In this document: positions 14,834 through 23,300 of the stretch, piece after piece
How positions within the stretch are numbered: the stretch's first letter is position 1
Layout: the number at the start of each line of letters is the position of its first letter
DNA from: Halichondria panicea
Lineage: Eukaryota; Porifera; Demospongiae; Suberitida; Halichondriidae
Length of the DNA stretch: 25,000 nt
Assembly (NCBI RefSeq): GCF_963675165.1
Contig: NC_087393.1
Location: 5,319,702 to 5,344,701, forward strand
Direction: 5' to 3'
The notes under the pieces: generated by a model
What the model saw: the letters and a program-made list of their open reading frames with translations, nothing else
Told to the model about the DNA's origin: nothing
Databases searched by the model: none
Position numbers and translations under genes: made by a program

Positions 14834-17800
14834 TTATTGGTGAATCCAGTTTTCCATAAACTTAACATATTTAATAGTGTCCCTATTGTAAGTGTATGAC
14901 ACATGAATAAAACCATCTGGGCTCTGAACGAGGGACGGATAGCTAAACTCAACATTGTCCGAAGAGCTGCTCTCTAAATCTTTTGCGTAGGTCCATGTTT
15001 TCCCTCCATCCAGTGATATCGATATTCTTATGGGATTGCGTGCACGTGTGGTAGGATTGTACACGAGAGCCACATGGCCATTGGCTAGTACGATGGACTG
15101 GATAGCAGCATTGTTGTTGGGTAGAGAGGTTTTCTGAGGCTTGCTCCAACTTTTCCCCTCGTCTGTGGAGCTGCTCGAGTAGATGTGCTCAGCTCGACGG
15201 TCACGGAAGTACGAGAGGAGGTATGATTGCTTGGGAGTGGGTCTTATGACAGAGGGCTGCACGAGGTAGTTGGAGTCATCCACTTTGTAGCCCACCCAGT
15301 CAGTGTGGTCAGAACTGAGCTTCATGGCTGAATCTTGATGTGAGTCTCCAGATACTGTGTGTAGCAATGAGATATAACAGTTCAGTTTATATTGTAGCAA
15401 TTAAGAATAGTATAAATTACGGGTATTCTGGCTAACAATGAAGTGTTGTATTGACATACACCAATGGGAAGAATGCAGTCTGCACGGAATTAGCTTATCC
15501 AACCAGAGGGTAATAACACTATAGAGATATATAATTAACTGATACCATCAAAGTTGATATTCGAGAAATAAAAGTATTTGACAATTTATTTGGGAACGCA
15601 AAACTATTGCTGGTGAATTGAACCCACTCACAGGAACGCAAACTATTGCTGGTGAATTGAATCCACTCACGGGAACGCAAAACTATTACTGGTGAATTGA
15701 ACCCACTCACGGGAACGCAAAACTATTGCTAGTGAATTGGACCCACTCACAGGAACGCAAGACTATTTTAAGTTATGGCTGTTGAAAGACCCCCCCCACC
15801 TCCGTTTAATTTTGGGAATCTTTCAGCTGCCATAACTTGAATTCTGTTGATCGGAAATCAAAAATTTTGTGTTTTTCTGAAAGCTTAGAAAGAGACCTTT
15901 CAAATGGTACCATCAAAGTTGATATTCGAGAGATAAAAGTATTTGCCAATTTGGCGATACCATAGATTATGCCCATGGTCCGAGGCCAAAAAATGACAAA
16001 TTAGGGCCCCAGTGAAATTATGGATTGAATCATATCGTTTGAAAGGTAATTTTCTAAGTTTTCAGAAAATCATAAAAATTTTGGTATCGGATCAACTGTA
16101 CTGAAGTTATGGCTGTTGAAACACACCCCCCCACCTCCGTTTAATTAATGATTTTGGGAATCTTTCATCTGCCATAACCTGAATTCTGTGGATCGAAAAT
16201 CAAAAATGTTATGTTTTTCTGAAAGCTTAGAAAGAGACCTTTCAAATAGTACCATCAAAGTTGAGTATAAATTTTGACAATTTGGGAACGCAAAACTATT
16301 GCTGGTGAATTGAACCCACTCACGGGAACGCAAAACTATTGCTGGTGAATTGAACCCACTCACAGGAACGCAAAACTATTGCTAGTGAATTGGACCCACT
16401 CACAGGAACGCAAGACTATTTCAAGTTATGGCTGTTGAAAGACACCCCCGTTTAATTTTGGGAATCTTTCATCTGCCATAACTTGAATTCTGTTGATCGG
16501 AAATCAAAAATTTTATGTTTTTCTGAAAGCTTAGAAAGAGACCTTTCAAATGGTACCATCAAAGTTGATACTCGAGAGATAAAAGTATTTGCCAATTTGG
16601 CGATACCATGGATTATAGCCCATGGTCCGAGGCCGAAAAATGACAAATTAGGGCCCCAGTGAAATTATGGATGGAATCATATCGTTTGAAAGGTAATTTT
16701 CTAAGCTTTCAGAAAATCATAAAAATTTTGGCATCGGAACAACTGTACTGAAGTTATGGCTGTTGAAACACACCCCCCCACCTCCGTTTAATTAATGATT
16801 TTAGGAATCTTTCATCTGCCATAACCTGAATTCTGTGGATCGAAAATCAAAAATGTTATGTTTTTCTGAAAGCTTAGAAAGAGACCATTCAAATGGTACC
16901 ATCAAAGTTGAGTATAAATTTTGACAATTTGGGAACGCAAAACTATTGCTGGTGAATTGAACCCACTCACAGGAACGCAAAACTATTGCTAGTGAATTGG
17001 ACCCACTTACAGGAACGCAAGACTATTTCAAGTTATGGCTGTTGAAAGACACCCCCCCACCTCCGTTTAATTTTGGGAATCTTTCAGCTGCCATAACCTG
17101 AATTCTGTTGATCGGAAATCAAAAATTTTGTGTTTTTCTGAAAGCTTAGAAAGAAAACTTTTCTAATGGTACCATCAAAGTTGAGTATTAATTTTGACAA
17201 TTTGGGAACGCAAAACTATTGCTGGTTAATTGAACCCACTCACGGGAACGCAAAACTATTGCTAGTGAATTGGACCCACTCACAGGAACGCAAGACTATT
17301 TCAAGTTATGGCTGTTAAAAGACAACCCCCCCCCCCTCCGTTTAATCAATGATTTTGGGAATCTTTCATCTGCCATAACCTGAATTCTGTGAATCGAAAA
17401 TCAAAAATGTTGTGTTTTTCTGAAAGCTTAGAAAGAGACCTTTCAAATGGTACCATCAAAGTTGAGTATTAATTTTGACAATTTGACAAAACTATTTCAA
17501 GTTGAAAGACACCCCCCCCCCCCTCCGTTTAATTAATAATCTTTCAGCTGCCATAACTTGAATTCTGTGGATCGAAAATCAAAAATGTTATGTTTTTCTG
17601 AAAGCTTAGTTAGAAAGAGACCTTTCAAATGGTGCCATCAAAGTTGAGTATTTGACAATTTGGGAACGCAAAACTATTGCTGGTGAATTGAACCCACTCA
17701 CGGGAACGTAAAACTATTGTTGGTGAATTGAACCCACTCACGGGAACGCAAAACTATTGCTGGTGAATTGACCGAATGCAGTCTGCGGAATTAGCTTAGC

Positions 17801-18625
17801 TCATCCAACCAGAGGGTAATAACACATGAATATACATTAATAGTCATACCAGAATAGTAGATGGGGAAGATGAGACCACCATCGAGGGAGCTTATAATTC
17901 TGTTCCTGTCAAAAGATCCGTCCACCTTGAATATCTCCACTGGGGCGGTCCAGTTGAGACCGTTGTTCTTGGAGACTAGCTGCCACACCTTGGCCTGGTG
18001 TTCTCCATCATTAGCAGGCTGTTGGGAGTGGAAGAGATTGAAGAGTTGGAGTTTGGAATCGTAGAAAAGTACTGGGTTCTGGTTAGAATAGCCGTCTCTT
18101 CGAGAAATAAGTGCAGCCTGGGACCACTGTAAGAATCATAACAATTGTTTAAAACGTGGCTACAAAAGTAATTGTAACAAGCCATGAAATTAGACGATCG
18201 AAGTTAGCTGATGTCACCTGTGTTCCATTAGGTGGTAGATGTGCTACTACAATGGAGCATTTGTCAGCACCCTCTTTAGTTCCACTGAACCAGGCGAGGG
18301 TCAGTTGACCATCAGGGAGCTGCTCAATGAATGAAGCATGGTTGGCCTTGTTCGGAGGTATCATGTACGCCTCATAGCGACCATCACCAACAGCACGAAT
18401 CACACCTGAGAGGAGAGACAACATCTTAGCCATAGGCAATGGGTATTATTATTGGTTGTTAGCCACGATAGACATAATTATAGTAAGCAATGCTGGTAGA
18501 GCTAAGCCCTTTTAGAGGTCTATTTTGGAAGCTTAGAACATCCACATTCACTCACCATCGTATGATGCTGCATAGACGGTTGCAAGCAAGCAGACAAACA
18601 GAGATAGGACTCCTCTAAACGCCAT
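14834..18625 (-). CDS. Secreted BNR/Asp-box sialidase-like protein, complete
   Basis: Predicted six-bladed beta-propeller of the sialidase superfamily (BNR_2 type), probably acting on glycans outside the cell or in the secretory path. Exons: 18625-18556, 18405-18218, 18126-17850, 15354-14834; phases agree; 351 aa. The N-terminus MAFRGVLSLFVCLLATVYAA is a clear signal peptide, with no C-terminal membrane segment. Asp boxes (S-x-D-x-G-x-x-W) are SSTDEGKSW (~240-248) and SISLDGGKTW (~290-299), plus a degenerate SKNNGLNW (~138-145). Blocks HASFIEQLPDGQLTLAWFSG, NQNPVLF, and FSYPSLVQSPDGFIHVSYTY near the C-terminus are typical of the bacterial and plant sialidase-like family rather than the animal NEU1-4 enzymes. 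Arginines at RRDGYSNQN, VIRPTP and NRDTIKYV could be catalytic, but I cannot assign the triad with certainty, so enzyme activity and substrate are unproven. Intron 3 is 2.5 kb and full of repeats. Divergent from RPL11 with 91 bp between starts. Confidence 0.85.
15471..15519 (+). repeat. Left copy of direct repeat flanking the intron array
   Basis: GAATGCAGTCTGC...AGAGGGTAATAACAC, 49 bp. It matches 17774-17825 apart from two small indels (AC present here, TAGC absent). It lies just outside the tandem array on the left. Confidence 0.85.
15821..16121. repeat. Foldback module, full copy 1
   Basis: About 300 bp whose ends are inverted repeats of roughly 95 bp, imperfect (about three quarters identical by eye). 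The left arm runs TTTCAGCTGCCATAACTTG... through CTGAAAGCTTAGAAAG; the right arm is the complement, CTAAGTTTTCAG... to GAAGTTATGGCTGTTGAAA. The unique centre contains CCCATGGTCCGAGGCC. This is MITE/foldback-like in structure. Confidence 0.75.
16467..16768. repeat. Foldback module, full copy 2
   Basis: A second complete copy of the module at 15821-16121, with the same arms and centre and only scattered substitutions. Left-arm-only fragments follow near 16809, 17082, 17364 and 17541. Confidence 0.75.
17774..17825 (+). repeat. Right copy of direct repeat flanking the intron array
   Basis: 52-bp partner of 15471-15519, directly after the last 40-bp unit and 24 bp from the donor of sialidase exon 3. 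The array therefore sits between two copies of one intron segment. Confidence 0.85.
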
Positions 18626-18716
18626 ATTGCTTTGCAAACAAAAAGGGGGGAGTGGCTGATCTACTTGGAGACTGCGCATGCTCAGTAAGTCCTTCTTTGA
18701 CAAGCACGCTGGAATC
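18626..18716. promoter_or_regulatory. 91-bp bidirectional promoter, sialidase-like / RPL11
   Basis: Both start codons, on opposite strands, lie within this gap, so the two promoters must overlap. TGCGCATGCTCA at 18673-18684 fits the NRF1 consensus at 11 of 12 positions. CCTTCTTT at 18691-18698 resembles a 5' TOP start, as expected for a ribosomal-protein mRNA, which would give RPL11 a 5' UTR of about 26 nt. Confidence 0.65.
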
Positions 18717-19719
18717 ATGTCTGTAAGTTACCCACATGTACCTCTTTATACCCACTCCCATCACCTTCTGTATGTGTATAGGAGTGTTTTCCACTGTAAG
18801 AGCTTAACCATAGATGCCTCAGTTTCCTATGTAATATGTATGTTGCTGTGGTAGCTACAGGCACTTCATTTTTCACCCTCTTTAAAAGCCATGTGGTTGG
18901 ACTTTTTAACAATTATGTATTATTGTACCACTTCACATGCACTCCTCTAGAAGCGGGAGAATCCTATGCGAGAGCTTCAGGTGAAGAAGCTATGCCTTAA
19001 CGTTTGCGTGGGGGAGAGTGGTGACAGACTCACTAGAGCTGCTAAAGTGCTTGAGGCCCTTACTGGACAGCCTCCAGTCTACTCTAAAGGTACGGGGGGG
19101 GGGGGGGGGGGGGAGGCTGTGAGTGTGTGTGTGTGCAGTTATATCTTCTTAACGATGTTGAACGTACAAGTTTCGACCTTAGTATCTTCAATATTTTTTG
19201 CCCCAATTATCCATCATGTGCAGCTATTAATGTCATCATACCCACTCCACAGCACGCTACACTGTTCGATCGTTTGGTATTCGTCGTAACGAGAAGATAG
19301 CTGTCCACTGCACAGTGCGTGGACCCAAGGCCGAGGAGATACTCGAGAAAGGTCTCAAAGTCCGCGAGTACGAGCTGAGAAAAGAGAACTTCTCCTCTCA
19401 AGGCAACTTTGGATTTGGTATTCAAGAGCACATTGACTTGGGCATCAAGTATGACCCTACTATTGGCATCTATGGGATGGATTTCTACGTGGTGATGGGT
19501 CGCCGTGGATTCCGTGTGCCTAACCGTAAGCGAAGCCCAGGTCATCTTGGGTTCAGGCACAGGGTTACAAAGGACGAGGCAATGAAGTGGTTCCAACAGA
19601 AGGTGATATAAATGTATTACCGTATTATATTGTGCCTTTACCTCCCTCCCCCCCCCCCCCCCCACACACGCACACACGTATAGTATGAGGGAGTTTTGCT
19701 GCCTGGAAAGAAGAAGTGA
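18717..19719 (+). CDS. RPL11: Large ribosomal subunit protein L11 (uL5), complete
   Basis: uL5 binds 5S rRNA in the central protuberance of the 60S subunit; in vertebrates it also binds MDM2. Exons: 18717-18722 (ATG TCT only), 18951-19089, 19253-19602, 19684-19719; phases agree; 176 aa (human 178). Start chosen because ATG TCT meets a strong donor (GTAAGT) and the next exon continues [20 protein letters not shown], the conserved beginning. Family blocks [54 protein letters not shown] and [11 protein letters not shown] are present, and it ends GVLLPGKKK. Intron 2 has 20 consecutive G starting 5 nt into the intron; intron 3 has a C-run and CACACA before its acceptor. I saw no snoRNA in its introns. 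Confidence 0.97.
19094..19113 (+). repeat. G20 tract next to RPL11 intron 2 donor
   Basis: Twenty G residues begin 5 nt into the intron, right after the donor GTAC, followed by a GTGTGTGTGTG tract. It can form a G-quadruplex in DNA or pre-mRNA. Confidence 0.85.
19648..19677 (+). repeat. Poly-C and CA tract before RPL11 exon 4
   Basis: A C-run followed by CACACGCACACAC occupies most of the 81-nt RPL11 intron 3 upstream of the acceptor TAG at 19681-19683. Confidence 0.8.
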
Positions 19720-20321
19720 ACAATCTAGCTGTGCTCTACATTGGTTGTTCTCTTTGTAGTTTATTGTGCACAAATTTTCATCTGATGTGTTATTATGATT
19801 GCAAACCGCGGCTGTAAATCGAGAGTGTTGAGGCTACCAGCGATGGGCAAAAATATTGTGGTTGGAGGTCTGACCACGAATGAAGTGACATTGCCTACCT
19901 ATGCCTTTACCTACCCACGAAATGTTGTCCCCCGAAATTACCCGCTACAGTATTCACTGTGTGAAGACGCCCTCGATTTATAAGTCTACATAACGGGAAA
20001 TCCCCACTATTTACGTGGTCATATAGGGGATTTCCCGTCACATGCCTTCATGTAAACAGTGCAGTCATGATTCTGTGGTGACTTGTGAAGGAAAGGATAT
20101 TGTCACTATAATATAAGCTACTGAGAGTGCTGTAGCTGTGTGTACTATACACTGACCAAGTAAGTGCAAGGTAGTGTGTTCCTGTACGTACTTGTAGTCA
20201 TCATGTCTTTATCTTGTAGTCCCATTGTCATAATCTTGTAGAATCAATCGTTGTCACCTACATTGATATTGTGCTAACTACCTGTACTGTGCTAAGCCTG
20301 TTCATAATCTCCCCCTACAGG
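19720..20321. other. RPL11 / TEX2 intergenic region
   Basis: About 600 bp holding the RPL11 3' flank and the TEX2 promoter and 5' UTR. No AATAAA was found after RPL11. The clear structure is the inverted repeat at 19993-20038. A consensus donor (GTAAGT, at 20160) could end a non-coding first TEX2 exon spliced to the acceptor at 20319-20320; this is inference. Confidence 0.5.
19993..20038. promoter_or_regulatory. Perfect 13-bp inverted repeat of two kappaB-like sites
   Basis: ACGGGAAATCCCC (19993-20005) and its exact complement GGGGATTTCCCGT (20026-20038) with a 20-bp spacer. Each arm contains a full NF-kappaB consensus (GGGRNWYYCC: GGGGATTTCC). It lies about 284 bp before the TEX2 start codon. 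It could also be a simple stem-loop. Confidence 0.6.
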
Positions 20322-23300
20322 ATGAGTGCTCTTCGCAAAGTTCGTGAGGTGCGCGACAAGGCTAGGGACAAAGCCAGAGAGGGCATTAGAGTCATCAACA
20401 CACGGAAGACAAGGTCTGCCTCAGGACGTACAGGACCCCCAATACCTGCCCCCTCCTATCGACAGATAAAGCAGACCAAAGCCTTCACTGATATTCTTGA
20501 TGACGAATCTGCAGATCTGTTTGGACTCGAGACGGACGCCAAGACTAACACATTGGCTGATGATGGTGTGTATGACCAACCCTCCTCCCCTAGTAGAAAC
20601 TCTGAGCCTGATATATTTAGCGATATAAAACAACCTGAATCTGGGCTTCACTTTCAAGATGATTTGTTTGTTGATAATTTCGATGACCATTCTTCTTCTG
20701 ATACACGGAACATTAGTGAAGACCTCTTTAGTGATGATCTCATAAACACAGATGAAACGTTGATTGTAGACCCCCCACAGTCCATTGCGGCTGATTCAGA
20801 GGAAGTTGTAGATGGTGGTAATCTCCCTGGGGGGTCTCCTCCGAGTAGCAGCTGTCCATTACCTCCCACCGAGGATGACATCACTCTAGAGCACCAGAGA
20901 GAGTTGGAACTGAACACAGTTACCGAGGTGGAGAGTACAAAACAAGAGAATGTACTTGCAACAGATGAACATGTTGAAACAATATCGATCAATCATGTGG
21001 AAGAGAAACCTGAGCTCAACAGTGAAGAGGATTCAACATATACTGACCCTCTTGAAGACACTCCAACAGTACATGTACCTACTGTTGATAGCTCACCAGA
21101 TCCCAAGCAATCACAAGAGCCCAGCTTGGACCGTGACGAGTTGTTCCCTGACGACCCCCCCACAGAGGACCACCCCCTGCTACACAGACCCCACCCTCCA
21201 GTCAACACACAACGACTGGGATCCCCTGTCTCCCTGAGCTCTAGTCTGGAGGATGACACCTCTCACCTTGGCCTCAGGGACAAGAGAGGTTAGTGATAGT
21301 TATGATCATAGATTAGCCATGTAAATACACATAGTCGAAATGTCCTGCTGTTCTTACTATTGGTGCTAGAACACCTCCAGTGATGTATTATACCTACAAC
21401 CATTGGCACACTGCATATATATATACAATGGATTGCAGTGCACTTGGCAACAGAGAATTGCCAAACAGCAAATTTAATTGTTAGATAATAATGGCTATCT
21501 AAATTTGCTTTTGGCAATTTTCTGCTGCAAGTCTGCAATCCACTGTAAAACTCTCTCTGCATGGGTAGGGCATAATAGATGTGATGACTAGGGGAAGAAG
21601 GTGTGGCTTAGTGGTTAAGGTGGTGGCTTAGTAGATCACATGATAGATAAGGTGGTGGGTTCGATTCCCTCCTGGGGACTTTTGTTTATATCAGTAAGTA
21701 ATAAATTATCTGTTACAACTTATAAGTGTACTGGCCGAATTTCTCCATTCTAAACCTATAGGTAGATCAGTTGAGCGTGGTTCTGATGAAGAGGCCACCA
21801 GCACAGCTGCTATTCTGGAGGAGCTACTCTCTCCCAAAGCTCCAAGCAACACTCACGTATCCACACCCACACACCCACTACATGTATCGAGCAGCTCAAG
21901 CCCATCCAAACATTTGGACAGTGGAGTATACGACAGTGACAGGGGAGCAAGCGAGGAAAGATTTGAAATTCGAGACGATTATTTCAGTAAAGAGACCCCC
22001 CACAAAGCACCCATCAAGAAGAATAGTGCCGGGAGATTGCCGCCTACTAGACCCCCACTATCTCCAAGCATACGTCGGAAACTAGAGGAGAAACCCTCCA
22101 AGAAAGAACGATTGCCAGCGGATGACCTTTTTATTAATGACTTTGTAGTTGTTCGTCAACCTACTACTTCTAAACGCAGTGTGTCACTCTCTCCACAACC
22201 AGCCAGGAAACAGTATCAGCACATCACACAGCAAGTGCTGACACAACCACCAGTGCTGACACAGCAACAGGAGTCTAAACCAAAGGATGTTGTGGTTACA
22301 CACACACAACCAAAAGGACGTGATCGTCATGTAATTGAAGAGCCCCACCTCACCCTGCCCTACCATCTTGTGCTGTCCATTGCCCTCTACTTGTACTATA
22401 CGTTCAACCCGTGGGCATATCTCTCCGGACTATTTACCGGTTTTCTGCTCGTGTATTTGTTAGTGGGGACTTTGTTTGTGGTGTATGTGGACACGCAGGA
22501 ACAGGAGAAGGAGGAGAGTAAGGAGGAAAAAATGATAAGGCCGTCGAAGGATTTCCTCAGACGACTGAACACAGACTTCAGCAAAGTCAGCAATTATCAG
22601 GTACGTTTGTGGCCATCAATAATTAAGGTTTTTTCTAGAATTCTATATAAAATCTTAACACAATCTCCCCCCCAGAGTTCAGAGTTCACGGCCACTCTCA
22701 AGTACGACCCCACCACCCACCATCCTCGACAAAGAATGAAAGCTACTGTTAAACTGGAAAATGATTTCTTCCTCTCAGTGAAGATTGTCCAAGATCCTGA
22801 CCACGCCCGACCTTTCCGCTCTAGAGACGACTTACGAGGATGTACGGTAACAAACGTACCAGAGGAGGTAGCAAAGAACCGAAAGAGGCGTTGGAACAAG
22901 AAATTTCCAATCTGCATAACACAAAAGTCAAACAATTTCAAAGTATTTCTCTTCGTTTCCACCTCTCGTGAAAAAGAGGATTGGTTTCGAAGACTACGTA
23001 AAGCTGCCGATGGCTGTACCTCGGAACATGTAATTAAAGACCTCGAGGAATTCTTTGGCTATATGGAGAATTATTTCCCATCCACCTCACAAAAACTTCG
23101 CACAAAACGACCACAACGACCACTCCCTCCAAATACAAAGACAGCTAAGAAACAAATGGCCAGTCACGGAAATCGTATCCACTTCTCTTCTCGAGACACT
23201 GAGGACAGTTTAGTGGAGGAGGAGGGCAAAGAAATGATTAGCATTACACGAGAGTCGGGTCCAACGGTATCACGCCACTCACGCATTCACACCTCCACAT

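Larger units (their letters stand above)
15592..17770 (+). repeat. Composite tandem array in sialidase intron 3
   Basis: About 2.2 kb built from two modules. Module A is a 40-bp unit (gggaacgcaaaactattgct + ggtgaattgaacccactcac) in five clusters: 15592-15770 (four copies plus partial), 16284-16421 (three plus partial), 16931-17030 (two plus partial), 17204-17302 (two plus partial), 17662-17770 (nearly three). Module B/C lies between the clusters: AT-rich repeats including CCATAACTTGAATTCTG and CTGAAAGCTTAGAAAGAG, present whole at two places and truncated elsewhere, each preceded by a C-run and CTCCG. Copies are highly alike, so amplification looks recent. Frames across it are repeat artefacts: the 40-bp period is not a multiple of three. 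Confidence 0.92.
21289..21761 (+). other. TEX2 intron 1 (473 nt) with two inserted elements
   Basis: The largest TEX2 intron seen here. It holds a 124-nt hairpin element and, about 55 nt further on, a tRNA-like segment, both listed separately. The rest shows nothing I can name. Confidence 0.8.

Noticed and set aside
15519-16646. Several minus-strand open frames with repeated peptides (SREWVQFTSNS, SLSKLSEKH...FDFRSTE) in the sialidase intron
   Set aside because: They are translations of the 40-bp and foldback repeats. The 40-bp period is not a multiple of three, the frames differ between copies, and they lie in an intron.
15592-17770. CRISPR-like look of regularly spaced ~40-bp repeats
   Set aside because: The units are directly adjacent with no unique spacers, and the setting is a eukaryotic intron.
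18723-19683. snoRNA in RPL11 introns, common in ribosomal-protein genes
   Set aside because: I found no C/D box pair and no convincing H/ACA arrangement by eye. A covariance-model search would be decisive.
19795-19983. 62-codon plus-strand frame after RPL11
   Set aside because: No recognisable domain, no splice signals linking it to a gene, and its length is within chance.
21598-21680. Functional tRNA gene
   Set aside because: The boxes are good but the acceptor and anticodon stems do not pair well; a SINE head or pseudogene is more likely.
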